Counted from the stretch's first letter, positions 27,516-36,604 are shown. The stretch: DNA of 64,000 nucleotides from Micromonospora marina (GCF_900091565.1 NZ_FMCV01000020.1:62001-126000); one strand, 5' to 3'. Translations and numbers: made by a program. The notes: generated by a model not told the origin, from the sequence alone.

Positions 27516-28495
27516 GAACAGCCCAGCGCGGTTCGCAGGGTCTGCAGGTTGGTGCGCATCGCGGAGAGGTAGTCGCCGTCGGCGGGCGGGCCCTCCAGCG
27601 GGTCCAGGACGGCCGTCTTCGCCCCGACCTCACGCGCGATGGTCTCGGCGACCTTCGGGCTGACCAGCGTCTCGAAGAAGATCGTGCCGGCCTGGTGTTC
27701 CCGGGCCTCCTCGGCGACCTCGGCGAGCCGCTGCGGAGACGGCTCGGCCTCCGGGGTGAGCCCGCTGATGCCGATCTGCTCCAGCTTGTAGCGGTCGGTC
27801 AGGTAGCCGAACGCGGCGTGGCTGGTGACGATCTCCCGGCGCTGGCAGGTGCGCAGGCCGTCGGCGTACTCGGTGTCCAGCTTCGTCAGCTCGGTGCGCA
27901 GCGCGCCGGCCCGCGCGGTGTAGTCGGCGGCGTGGTCCGGGTCGGCCTTGCCCAGGCGTTCGGCGAGCTTGTCGCCGATCGTGGCCAGCCGGGTCGGATC
28001 GAGCCAGACGTGCGGGTCCTTGCCGCCGCCCTCCTCGGCGTGCTCGTCCTCGGCGTGCTCGTCCTCGGCGTGCTCGTCCTCGCCCTCGCCCTCATGGTCG
28101 TGGTCGTGGTCACCGGCGGCGGCGTCCCGCAGCGGCGTCACGCCCGCCACGTCGAACGCGTGGTCGCCGCCGTTCTGCTCCACCGCCTCGTCCACCGCCG
28201 GCTGGAAGCCGCTGAGGTAGACGACCAGGTCGGCGTCGACGACCTCGCCGACCTGTCGTGGGTTGAGTTCCAGGTCGTGCGGCTCGGCGCCGGGTTTGGT
28301 CAGGTTGCTGACCGTGACCGCGTCGCCGCCGATCCGCTCGGCGAGGAACTGGAGCGGGTAGAACGCGGCCACCACGCCGACCTCGCCCGGCTGGCTCACG
28401 TCGCCTGAGTCGTCCGCACAGGCGGTCAGGCCGGCGGCGGCGAGTAGGGCGGCGGCTGTGGTGGTCAGGATGCGGCGGGATGTGCGTACGGTCAT
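27512..28495 (-). CDS. znuA: zinc ABC transporter substrate-binding lipoprotein ZnuA
   Basis: Exported metal-binding protein of 327 residues with a lipobox (LTAC, Cys near residue 26). The cluster A-I metal ligands are recognisable: His in EPHDLEL, His in DPHVWLDP, His in TSHAAFGY and an acidic residue in the last third. The central loop is rich in His, Asp and Glu (DHDHDHEGEGEDEHAEDE), the usual ZnuA zinc-collecting loop. In DNA it contains 15-bp tandem repeats. A Zur-like operator lies 16 bases upstream of the ATG. Confidence 0.94.
   Translation of the reverse strand: MTVRTSRRILTTTAAALLAAAGLTACADDSGDVSQPGEVGVVAAFYPLQFLAERIGGDAVTVSNLTKPGAEPHDLELNPRQVGEVVDADLVVYLSGFQPAVDEAVEQNGGDHAFDVAGVTPLRDAAAGDHDHDHEGEGEDEHAEDEHAEDEHAEEGGGKDPHVWLDPTRLATIGDKLAERLGKADPDHAADYTARAGALRTELTKLDTEYADGLRTCQRREIVTSHAAFGYLTDRYKLEQIGISGLTPEAEPSPQRLAEVAEEAREHQAGTIFFETLVSPKVAETIAREVGAKTAVLDPLEGPPADGDYLSAMRTNLQTLRTALGCS
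28026..28085. repeat. 15-bp tandem repeats inside znuA
   Basis: About three to four copies of a 15-bp unit encode the repeated pentapeptide EDEHA in the metal-binding loop. Copy number could change by slippage without shifting the frame, altering loop length. Confidence 0.7.
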
Positions 28496-28510
28496 GGACT
28501 CAACTGTCCG

Positions 28511-28531
28511 TGACAACGAAAATTATTGTCA
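28511..28531 (-). promoter_or_regulatory. Zur-like operator upstream of znuA
   Basis: A 21-bp inverted repeat, TGACAA-N9-TTGTCA, with an A/T-rich centre in otherwise GC-rich DNA. It lies 16-36 bases upstream of the znuA ATG and overlaps a TTGACA-like -35 on the minus strand. The form matches zinc-uptake regulator boxes in actinobacteria. Binding by Zur rather than by the nearby ArsR protein is inferred. Confidence 0.7.
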
Positions 28532-28576
28532 AAAACGCATGATTGCATGTCAGCGCAGATGAGATCCGTCCGCGCC

Positions 28577-28840
28577 TCAGCCGACCGTGAGCTTCGCCAG
28601 CGCCACCGCGACCAACAAGGTGAGCATCACCAGCCGGAGCATCCGGGTCGCCGGGGCCTGCACCGGCCAGGTGACCGACATCAGCCAGACCAGCCCGCCG
28701 GCCAGCACGAGCAGCAGGCCGCCACCCGCCGGGCCGGGCGCGAACAGGCCGACGAGCACCAGGGCCAGCGCGGCCAGGAACACCACCGTCGGGTTGAGCC
28801 GTGCCAACCGGGCCAGCCCGGGACTCTGCGTACGCTGCAT
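28577..28840 (-). CDS. small membrane protein, DUF6703-like
   Basis: Predicted 87-residue membrane protein with three hydrophobic segments. The stretch ARLNPTVVFLAALALVLVG is followed by LLLVLAGGLVWLMSVTWPVQ and a third helix ending in AKLTVG. It resembles DUF6703, a family of unknown function, by memory only. No ribosome binding site precedes the ATG; a TAGAGT box lies 7 bases upstream, so a leaderless mRNA is likely. It is divergent from the monooxygenase gene. Confidence 0.8.
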   Translation of the reverse strand: MQRTQSPGLARLARLNPTVVFLAALALVLVGLFAPGPAGGGLLLVLAGGLVWLMSVTWPVQAPATRMLRLVMLTLLVAVALAKLTVG

Positions 28841-28847
28841 GCCACAA

Positions 28848-28853
28848 ACTCTA
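28848..28853 (-). promoter_or_regulatory. -10 box TAGAGT for a leaderless DUF6703-like mRNA
   Basis: On the minus strand TAGAGT is followed by 7 bases and the ATG at 28840. No Shine-Dalgarno is present. The plus-strand ribosome binding site of the divergent gene starts only two bases away, so the two transcripts start back to back. Confidence 0.55.
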
Positions 28854-28867
28854 CGAGGAGGAACCCC

Positions 28868-29209
28868 GTGCTGGTCACCAACCGCTTCGTGGTGGAAGCC
28901 GAAACGGTGGACGAGTTCACCCGTGCGGCGCACGACGCGCTGGCCGCGCTCGCCGCCCGCCCCGGCTACCTGCGCGGTGAACTGCTGCGGGCGCTCGACG
29001 ACCCGGACCACTGGCTCCTGGTCACCGAGTGGGAGTCGGTCGGGGCGTACCGGCGGGCACTCGGCGGGTTCGACGTCAAGGTCACCGCCGTGCCGCTGCT
29101 CGCCCGATCGATGGACGAGCCGTCGGCGTACGAGACACTCGCCAGCGCCGCCCCCGACGGTGAGATCGTCGTCGCCGCCAGCGATCGTGCCGCAGGTCCG
29201 TACCGCTGA
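28868..29209 (+). CDS. antibiotic biosynthesis monooxygenase (ABM) family protein
   Basis: Small dimeric ferredoxin-like protein of 113 residues. VTNRFVVEAETVDEFTRAAHDAL and PGYLRGELLRALDDPDHWLLVTEWESV fit the ABM fold, which covers heme-degrading and quinone-forming monooxygenases as well as proteins of unknown role. Substrate cannot be predicted. GAGGAGGAA lies 5 bases before the GTG at 28868, a strong start. It precedes a leaderless membrane-anchored protein gene by 25 bases. Confidence 0.82.
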   Translation: MLVTNRFVVEAETVDEFTRAAHDALAALAARPGYLRGELLRALDDPDHWLLVTEWESVGAYRRALGGFDVKVTAVPLLARSMDEPSAYETLASAAPDGEIVVAASDRAAGPYR

Positions 29210-29221
29210 GTGCCGGGGCAC

Positions 29222-29227
29222 TACCCT
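29222..29227 (+). promoter_or_regulatory. -10 box TACCCT for a leaderless mRNA
   Basis: TACCCT ends 7 bases before the ATG at 29235. There is no Shine-Dalgarno. No clear -35 is visible. Confidence 0.55.
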
Positions 29228-29234
29228 GGCGCGT

Positions 29235-29777
29235 ATGACCGCTCCCGGACCGGCCGCGCCGCCCCCGTCATCAGTTCCGCCCGCGCTGCCGGCGGAACCC
29301 GGGGTGCCCGCGCCGCCGCAGGGGCCCGGCGCCGCGCCGCCGTTCGCCGCCCCACCCACCGAGGGTGGGCGGACCCGGCTCTGGCTCGGCCTCGGCGCGG
29401 GTGCGCTCGCCGTGCTGATCTGCTGCGGCGGGGGCGGCACGGCGGTGGTCGGCCTGGCGGTGAGCAACGCCCAGGCGATCGGCGAGCAGGGCCGGGCGGT
29501 CACGAACGACTACTACCAGGCGCTCGTGGCCCGGGAGTGGTCAAAGGCGTACGACACGCTCTGCGACGACCTCCGCCGGCGTGAGCCCCGGCGGGAGTTC
29601 GAGCGGCGGGTGGCCACCGAGCCGCAGGTCTCCGGCTACCGGGTGGGCGATGTCGACCTCGCCACGCTCACCGTGCCGGTGGACGTCACGCTCGCCGGCG
29701 GCCGGCGGGAGGCGCAGACCGTGACGCTCGCGCCGGACCAGCAGACGGGCGGCGTGGAGGTCTGCGGGGTGAGCTGA
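29235..29777 (+). CDS. membrane-anchored protein with a Pro-rich N-terminus
   Basis: Predicted 180-residue protein. The first 50 residues are Pro/Ala-rich and cytoplasmic, then comes one hydrophobic segment (LWLGLGAGALAVLICC), and about 110 residues lie outside. The outer domain (NDYYQALVAREWSKAYDTLCDDLRR) resembles the small NTF2-like or DUF4878 domains found in many actinobacterial membrane proteins. Two Cys residues (DTLCDD, EVCGVS) could form a disulfide. The function is unknown. Confidence 0.8.
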   Translation: MTAPGPAAPPPSSVPPALPAEPGVPAPPQGPGAAPPFAAPPTEGGRTRLWLGLGAGALAVLICCGGGGTAVVGLAVSNAQAIGEQGRAVTNDYYQALVAREWSKAYDTLCDDLRRREPRREFERRVATEPQVSGYRVGDVDLATLTVPVDVTLAGGRREAQTVTLAPDQQTGGVEVCGVS

Positions 29778-29788
29778 CCGGGCCCCGG

Positions 29789-29832
29789 TATTCTGCTGGG
29801 CTCGGGACGGACACGACCGTACCGTTGTCCCG
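29789..29832 (+). promoter_or_regulatory. -10-like TATTCT and leader hairpin upstream of glyS
   Basis: TATTCT at 29789-29794 would start a leader of about 90 bases. The leader begins with a perfect 7-bp stem, TCGGGAC (29802-29808) and GTCCCGA (29826-29832). The T-box consensus is absent, so this is not a T-box. The role of the hairpin is unknown. Confidence 0.4.
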
Positions 29833-29890
29833 AACAGCCCGGTCCCATCCATCTCGACCGCGCCGACCGCCAGCCGGCGTAGGAGGAAAC

Positions 29891-31270
<1,380 letters not shown>

Positions 31271-31274
31271 CTTG

Positions 31275-31332
31275 ATGTAAGGAAGGGCCCCTTCTTAACG
31301 TCTCGCGTAGAGAAGGGGCCCCTTATTAACAC
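31275..31332 (-). repeat. 58-bp dispersed repeat, copy 2 (reverse orientation)
   Basis: On the minus strand it starts GTGTTAATAAGGGGCCCC and ends GGGCCCTTCCTTACAT, matching copies 1 and 3 block for block. It sits between the 3' ends of glyS and the DUF559 gene and supplies the TAA stop of the latter. Its right end has lost the TACACT hexamer (TACATC instead), and no gene starts there. Confidence 0.85.
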
Positions 31333-32297
31333 CCGTCGCCGGGGGAGATCGGCTCCGCCCGTACGCCGGTCGCGGCGCCCAGCCCGCGCCGGGCCTCGTA
31401 CGCGTCCTCCACCGTGCGCCGCACGCGGCCCGGCTCCCGGCGGATCTGCGCCGGCGTGAAGTGCAGGATGAGCACCCCGTGCCGGCTCAGCTCGTTGTGC
31501 CGGTCCAGCGTCCGCGCCCAGTCGTCCGGGCTGAGGTGGTACTCCCGCGAGTCGACCTCCAGCGCCACCGCGCAGTCGGCGAGGTAGCCGTCCGGCGTCG
31601 GCAGCCGGGCGCCGTCGGCCGCCGACAGCCGTGGGTTCCACAGGATTCCGCCGAGCACCCCGCTGCTGCTCAGACACTCCCGCAGCTCCGTCTCCGGCGC
31701 CGAGCGGACCCCGTCGGTGATCTCCGCGAACGCCTTCCGGATCAGGGCGGTGCGGCTACGCCGGGCCCGGCGGATCTCCGCGTCCAGGGCGTCCAGGTCG
31801 GTGAACCCGCGCTGCACGGCCTCGGCCACCGTCGCCCGTACCGGCCGTAGCCGGCGCAGGTCGCGAGCGGCGTCCACCACCGCCCGGGCCGGCGAGCACA
31901 CCGGGTACAGCGCGGTCCGCCGGGCCCGCGGATCAAGCTCCAGGGCCCGCGCGATCACCGCGTGACCGGCCGATCGGCGCCGCACGTGGTGCGGCAGGAT
32001 CAGGTGTACGTCAGCGGTGCGCGGGCTGTGCCGGAAGCCGTACCAGATCAAGGCGGCGAGACCGGTGACCTGCGCGTCGGCGCCCGCGTAGAGCGCCGCC
32101 GAGATGCGTCGCTGCTCGTCGGTGAGGGTGCCGGTGACGAGCGCGTACGTCGCCGGCAGCACGCGTTGCCACAGGCCGCGCCGGGTCTGCCGGTACAGGT
32201 ACATGTCGTCGTATCCGACGCCGAGAAGCTGCGTCCGGGTGACGATCTGCTGCTGGCGTTCCGCCAGGTCGCTGAGTTCGGGTGGTTGTTCGCGCAT
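31326..32297 (-). CDS. AbiEi-type winged-helix and DUF559 nuclease-like protein
   Basis: Predicted 323-residue protein with an N-terminal winged-helix domain like AbiEi antitoxins (RTQLLGVGYDDMYLYRQTRRG, then WQRVLPATYAL). The C-terminal domain is DUF559-like, a Vsr/PD-(D/E)xK nuclease relative, with ALEVDSREYH and HNELSRHGVLILHFT. No AbiEii toxin partner lies nearby. Such single-gene fusions are common in actinobacteria and their role is unknown. The stop codon lies inside the 58-bp repeat, so the last residues may derive from an insertion. No ribosome binding site or TANNNT box is evident. Confidence 0.85.
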   Translation of the reverse strand: MREQPPELSDLAERQQQIVTRTQLLGVGYDDMYLYRQTRRGLWQRVLPATYALVTGTLTDEQRRISAALYAGADAQVTGLAALIWYGFRHSPRTADVHLILPHHVRRRSAGHAVIARALELDPRARRTALYPVCSPARAVVDAARDLRRLRPVRATVAEAVQRGFTDLDALDAEIRRARRSRTALIRKAFAEITDGVRSAPETELRECLSSSGVLGGILWNPRLSAADGARLPTPDGYLADCAVALEVDSREYHLSPDDWARTLDRHNELSRHGVLILHFTPAQIRREPGRVRRTVEDAYEARRGLGAATGVRAEPISPGDGC

Positions 32298-32410
32298 GCC
32301 GGGCAGCCTGCGCGCTCGGTCCGTCCCCTTCCTGCCCGCCGGCCCGGTCTGTGGACAGCGGACCCCGGTGTGGAGAACGTCCGCGTGGCGGGCCGGCTGT
32401 GATATGTGCC

Positions 32411-32469
32411 CTGTTAAAAAGGGGCCCCTGCTCTACCGGAGACGTTAAGAGGGGGCCCTTCCTTACACT
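32411..32469 (+). repeat. 59-bp dispersed repeat, copy 3 (ends in the -10 box of dus)
   Basis: Starts CTGTTAAAAAGGGGCCCC and ends GGGCCCTTCCTTACACT. It is the same length as copy 1 and has the same orientation relative to the downstream gene. Its right end lies exactly 6 bases from the dus start codon, as copy 1 does from the HIT start codon. Confidence 0.85.
32464..32469 (+). promoter_or_regulatory. -10 box TACACT for a leaderless dus mRNA
   Basis: TACACT lies 6 bases before the GTG at 32476, with no Shine-Dalgarno. It is the terminal hexamer of repeat copy 3. Confidence 0.6.
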
Positions 32470-32475
32470 TGGGCG

Positions 32476-33639
32476 GTGACTGCCCCGACCCTGCCCGCGT
32501 TGACCATCGGGCCGCACCAGGTCTGGCCACCGGTGGTGCTCGCGCCGATGGCCGGGATCACCAACGTGGGTTTCCGCCGGCTCTGCCGTGAGCAGGGCGG
32601 TGGCATCTACGTGTGCGAGATGATCACCACCCGGGCGCTCGTCGAGCGGAACCCGAAGACGCTACGCATGATCGCCTTCGGCGTCGAGGAGCAGCCCCGC
32701 AGCCTCCAGCTCTACGGCACCGACCCGGAGATCACCGCCGCCGCGGTGCGGATCGTGGTCGAGCGTGACCTGGCCGACCACATCGACCTCAACTTCGGCT
32801 GCCCGGTGCCCAAGGTGACCCGCCGGGGCGGCGGCTCGGCCCTGCCGTGGCGCCGCCGCCTGTTCGCCCGGCTGGTAAAGGCCGCCGTGGACGCCGCGTC
32901 GCCCGCCGGGGTGCCGGTCACCGTCAAGATGCGCAAGGGCATCGACGACGACCACCTGACGTACGTCGAGGCGGGGCTGGCGGCCCAGGACGCGGGCGTG
33001 GCGGCGGTCGCCCTGCACGGGCGTACGGCCGCGCAGCGTTACTCCGGCACCGCCGACTGGGACGCGATCGCCACGCTCAAGTCGGCGCTCGACGTGCCGG
33101 TGCTCGGCAACGGCGACATCTGGGAGGCCGACGACGCGCTGCGGATGGTCGCGCACACCGGCGTGGACGGCGTGGTGATCGGGCGCGGCTGCCTGGGCCG
33201 GCCGTGGCTGTTCGCCGACCTGGAGGCCGCGTTCAACGGGAGCCCCGAGCGGCGGCTGCCGAGCCTGGGTGAGGTGGCGGTGACCATGCGCCGGCACGCC
33301 GAGCTGCTGGTGGAGCAGTTCGTGGCGGGTGCCCGCAACCCGGCCCGGGGGGAGCGGGACGGCTGCACCGACTTCCGCAAGCACGTCGCCTGGTATCTGA
33401 AGGGCTTCCCGATCGGCAGCGAGCTGCGCCGCTCGCTCGCCATGATCGAGAGCCTGGCGCAGCTCGACGACCTGCTCGGCAAGCTGGATCCGGCCGTACC
33501 GTTCCCGGTGGAGAACCTCGGGCAGCCGCGTGGCCGCACCAACTCCCCGGGCAAGGTCTTCCTGCCCGACGGCTGGCTGGCCAGCCGCGACGACGACACC
33601 CCGCCCGACGGCGCCGAACTGGACGACTCCGGCGGCTGA
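32476..33639 (+). CDS. dus: tRNA-dihydrouridine synthase
   Basis: FMN enzyme that reduces uridine to dihydrouridine in tRNA D-loops. The TIM-barrel begins APMAGITNVGFRRLCREQGGG, and the active-site Cys is in NFGCPVPKV (near residue 107). SVD-type FMN motifs VKMRKGID and GNGDIWEADDA are intact. At 387 residues it is slightly longer than DusB because of a charged C-terminal tail. The GTG start follows the repeat-borne TACACT box. A strong hairpin terminates the convergent junction downstream. Confidence 0.94.
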   Translation: MTAPTLPALTIGPHQVWPPVVLAPMAGITNVGFRRLCREQGGGIYVCEMITTRALVERNPKTLRMIAFGVEEQPRSLQLYGTDPEITAAAVRIVVERDLADHIDLNFGCPVPKVTRRGGGSALPWRRRLFARLVKAAVDAASPAGVPVTVKMRKGIDDDHLTYVEAGLAAQDAGVAAVALHGRTAAQRYSGTADWDAIATLKSALDVPVLGNGDIWEADDALRMVAHTGVDGVVIGRGCLGRPWLFADLEAAFNGSPERRLPSLGEVAVTMRRHAELLVEQFVAGARNPARGERDGCTDFRKHVAWYLKGFPIGSELRRSLAMIESLAQLDDLLGKLDPAVPFPVENLGQPRGRTNSPGKVFLPDGWLASRDDDTPPDGAELDDSGG

Positions 33640-33666
33640 TCCCGGACACGCCTGACCCCGGACACG

Positions 33667-33706
33667 CCGAAGGGCCCGACCCCCGCAGTGGGGTCGGGCC
33701 CTTCGG
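33667..33706. terminator. bidirectional hairpin terminator, 17-bp stem
   Basis: Perfect arms CCGAAGGGCCCGACCCC (33667-33683) and complement (33690-33706) with a 6-base loop, between the convergent dus and peptidase genes. Its 3' side on the plus strand is TGTT, a weak T-tract. Confidence 0.8.
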
Positions 33707-33713
33707 TGTTCGG

Positions 33714-34361
33714 TCAGGAGCTGTAGCCGCGGCTGGCGATCCAGCGGGCTAGCTCGTCCACGTCCATCCGGTAGGAGGCCTGGTCCGGGTTCGCCGAGTC
33801 GGCGATCGTCACGACCTTGCCGCCGTCGCGGTAGCCGACCACGCTGATGTAGTGGCCACCCTCGAACGCGTGGGTGTTGCCGTCGGTGTCGGTCGCGGTG
33901 CCGGCGATGTTCGCCACCACGGCCCGGCCGTCGTCCACCGTGCGCACCACGTCGGCGCGCAGCTTCTCCACCTTGTCGCCGACCTCGTCCACCGGGATCT
34001 CGGTCGACTTGTAGACGTCCTTGCCGGTCTCCTTGTTCAGCACCGGCGTGATGTCGTTGATGGAGTTGGTGCCGGCCTCGGTCGTGCCCATCTCCTCGGC
34101 CATGGCGTGCACGTCGATGTTCTTGCCCTGCACGCTCAGCGCGTTACGGGCCGCGGCCGGGCCGCAGAAGTAGAAGTTGGGCTGCGCCTCGTAGCGCACG
34201 TCCAGCTCCCGCTCGCCGTGCTCGCGATCGGTGGTGACGACCTGGGCGGCGCGCTCGGCCGGGGTGGCCTGGGCGGCGATGGCGGGGCCGGCGATGCCAC
34301 CGGCGGTGGCGGCGATGCCGGCGACGGTCAGAGCGGTCTTGCGCAGCAGAGTGGTAGCCAT
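33714..34361 (-). CDS. secreted C39-like cysteine peptidase
   Basis: Predicted exported protein of 215 residues. A Sec signal (LLRKTALTVAGIAATAGG) ends near AIAAQA. The mature part has a papain-like C39_2 domain: catalytic Cys in FYFCGPAAARNAL, His in FEGGHYISVVGY and Asp in TIADSANPD. The first domain residues ELDVRYEAQPNFYFCGP are typical of the family. No ABC exporter or bacteriocin precursor is nearby, so it is more likely a general secreted peptidase or a wall-associated enzyme. GAGAGGC lies about 9 bases before the ATG. Confidence 0.87.
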   Translation of the reverse strand: MATTLLRKTALTVAGIAATAGGIAGPAIAAQATPAERAAQVVTTDREHGERELDVRYEAQPNFYFCGPAAARNALSVQGKNIDVHAMAEEMGTTEAGTNSINDITPVLNKETGKDVYKSTEIPVDEVGDKVEKLRADVVRTVDDGRAVVANIAGTATDTDGNTHAFEGGHYISVVGYRDGGKVVTIADSANPDQASYRMDVDELARWIASRGYSS

Positions 34362-34660
34362 GATCAGTTGCCTCTCTGTCGGGGGTTCGCGGCGATGGGG
34401 GATGCCGCGGAGAAAGATCAGGTGGCCCGGGATGTGCGTCGGGCCGGCGGCTCGCTCGGGCGGCCAGGGGGTTGGCCTGCTCCGGCGGCTCCGGGGGATG
34501 TAACGACCGGCGTCGCGGCCTGATTCCCGGCCCACGGGGCGGGCGGTCGGCGGGTGCGGCGCGGTCTGCCATGTACAACGCCCCGCGCCCGGCCCCGATT
34601 CCACCCCACCGGTGACCCCGGCCACCCCGATTCCGGACATCGACCCCACCCAAACCACGG

Positions 34661-36421
34661 TCAGGGGGTGGGGGTGGTACGGCGCGTGTGGGGGGTGGGC
34701 TGGGTGGGGATGCCTGGGTTCTTGTGGGGCCAGGGGATCTCCGGGGAGGGGTGGAAGCTGATGCCGGCGGTGGTCCAGCGCGGGCCGTGGGCGGCCAGCC
34801 GGCTGCGGAACCCGGACCAGTCGTGCGTCTCGCGCGGTGACCAACCGAGTTCGGCGACGGCGGGCAGGCGCGGGAAGAACATGTACTCGACCTCGGTGAG
34901 CGTCGTGACCGATTCGGTCCACAGCGGGGCCTCCACCCCCAGCACCGCCTCGGCCGGCACGCCCCGCACGTGGCTGCCCGGATCCCACTCGTACGCCCGG
35001 CGTACGTCGATCAGACCGGCCCAGTCGTGCCCGATCGGGGTGTCCGGGGCGTACTTCATGTCCAGGTACGCGTGGTTGCCGGGGGAGAGGATCAGCCGGG
35101 CGCCCCGGCGTACCGCGTCGGCGGTCTGCGGGTCGTCACCGTCGGTGCCCCACCACTGCAGGACGCGCCCGTCGACGTGTGCGGCCGGGGCGAGCTGGTG
35201 CCAGCCGACGACGGTCTTGCCGGTGGCGGCGACCAGCCGCTGCGCCCGCTCCACGAACGCGCGGTAGCTGCCGGCCGGCACCTTGAACGCCTCGTCGCCG
35301 CCGAGGTGCAGCCAGGGTCCGGGGGTCAGCGCCGCCACCTCGCCGACCACGTCCGCGACGAAGGCGTACGTCCGCTCGTCGGCGGGGTCGACGAAGCTGA
35401 ACCCGACCTCGGTGCCGGTGTAGGGCGGCGGCGCGATCTTGGTGGGTGCCAGTTCGGGGTACGCGACGAGCGCCGCGTTGGTGTGGCCGGGCAGGTCGAT
35501 CTCGGGCACCACTGTCACGTGGCGGCGGGCGGCGTACGTGACGATGCGGCGGTAGTCGTCACGGGTGTACCAGCCGCCCGGGCCGCCGCCGACCTCCGTC
35601 GCGCCACCGGCCTCGGTGAGCCGGGGCCAGGAGTCCACGGCGATCCGCCAGCCCTGGTCGTCGGTGAGGTGCAGGTGCAGGTGGTTGAGCTTGTAGCGGG
35701 CCAGGTGGTCGACCACCCGCAGCACGTCCTCGACCGCGAAGAAGTGGCGGGCGACGTCGAGCATCGCGCCCCGGTAGGCGAAGCGTGGCCGGTCGACGAT
35801 CGTGCCGCCGGGCACCGCCCAGCGCGCGGGGACGGCGGTCGGGCTCTCGATCGGCGCGGGCAGCAGCTGCCGCAGCGTCTGCGCGCCGTGGAACAGCCCG
35901 GCCGGGGTGAGGGCGGTGACCCGGACGCCGCCGGTGGTCACGTCGAGGCGGTAGCCCTCGTCCCCGAGGCGCGCACCGTCCGCCGCGCCGGAGGTGGCGG
36001 CCGGAACCGCGTCCGCCGGCCCGGCGACGTCCGCCGGGGAGAGCGTGAGCGTCAGCGGGCCGTCCTCGGCGGTGTCGGTGACCGGGAGCGGGAAGCCGGT
36101 GGCCGGGCGCAGCCAGCCGGCGAGCTGTTCGGCCACGTCCCGCCCGGTGGGGCTGACCCGCAGCACCGCGTCCGCGCTCAGTGTGAAGTCACCGGCCGGG
36201 TCCGGGCGTACCTGCTCGGGCGCCGGCACCACGTCGCCCAGCCGGACCGGCACCGGTCCGGCCAGCGTCTCGGCGGCCCGGCCCTCCGCGGCCCGGGCCA
36301 GTTCGGCGGCGGGTGCCGGCACGCCGGGCAGTGGCACGGCGGGTACGTGGCGGGAAGGGCTGGTGGAACGGGTGTCGGACGGCTGCGGCCCGGTCTCCGG
36401 GGCGGCGGGGTTGGTCGGCAC
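34661..36421 (-). CDS. beta-N-acetylhexosaminidase, GH20
   Basis: Removes terminal GlcNAc or GalNAc from oligosaccharides such as chitobiose. Of 586 residues, an N-terminal GH20b domain is followed by the catalytic TIM barrel. The barrel starts FAYRGAMLDVARHFF and contains the catalytic pair in WLHLGGDEAF (near residue 370) and WTESVTTL near the end. No signal peptide follows the chosen GTG at 36421 (CGGAG 8 bases upstream), so it may act in the cytoplasm on imported sugars. The upstream region has two LacI-type operator-like sequences, suggesting sugar control. Confidence 0.93.
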   Translation of the reverse strand: MPTNPAAPETGPQPSDTRSTSPSRHVPAVPLPGVPAPAAELARAAEGRAAETLAGPVPVRLGDVVPAPEQVRPDPAGDFTLSADAVLRVSPTGRDVAEQLAGWLRPATGFPLPVTDTAEDGPLTLTLSPADVAGPADAVPAATSGAADGARLGDEGYRLDVTTGGVRVTALTPAGLFHGAQTLRQLLPAPIESPTAVPARWAVPGGTIVDRPRFAYRGAMLDVARHFFAVEDVLRVVDHLARYKLNHLHLHLTDDQGWRIAVDSWPRLTEAGGATEVGGGPGGWYTRDDYRRIVTYAARRHVTVVPEIDLPGHTNAALVAYPELAPTKIAPPPYTGTEVGFSFVDPADERTYAFVADVVGEVAALTPGPWLHLGGDEAFKVPAGSYRAFVERAQRLVAATGKTVVGWHQLAPAAHVDGRVLQWWGTDGDDPQTADAVRRGARLILSPGNHAYLDMKYAPDTPIGHDWAGLIDVRRAYEWDPGSHVRGVPAEAVLGVEAPLWTESVTTLTEVEYMFFPRLPAVAELGWSPRETHDWSGFRSRLAAHGPRWTTAGISFHPSPEIPWPHKNPGIPTQPTPHTRRTTPTP

Positions 36422-36530
36422 GGCGACGCTCCGAGGGGTGTATTCGCGCGGGATATGGCAAAGGTCAGGTTCCGCGAGATGCAGTGACGTCAAGGGTACG
36501 AGGGAAATCGGACTTGCGTGATCGTGCTCG

Positions 36531-36544
36531 TGGAAGCGTTCCCA
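36531..36544. promoter_or_regulatory. LacI-type operator-like site 1
   Basis: TGGAAGCGTTCCCA, a 14-bp near-palindrome resembling the LacI-family operator TGGGAGCGCTCCCA known from actinobacterial sugar regulators. It lies 110 bases upstream of the hexosaminidase start and 188 bases upstream of ppdK. Function is inferred. Confidence 0.45.
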
Positions 36545-36590
36545 GAGACCCGTACGAACGCGGATCGTGGTGGCTGTTGTGCCGAAAGTC

Positions 36591-36604
36591 ACCGAACGCT
36601 CCCA
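36591..36604. promoter_or_regulatory. LacI-type operator-like site 2
   Basis: ACCGAACGCTCCCA has a perfect right half (GCTCCCA) of the same operator and a degenerate left half. It lies 60 bases from site 1, close to six helical turns, so looping between the two is possible. Confidence 0.35.

Noticed and set aside
28026..28085. CRISPR-like short repeats
   Set aside because: The repeats are contiguous 15-bp coding units without spacers, inside znuA. No cas genes occur in the window.
29778..29890. T-box riboswitch upstream of glyS
   Set aside because: The leader has a hairpin but lacks the T-box consensus and specifier structure.
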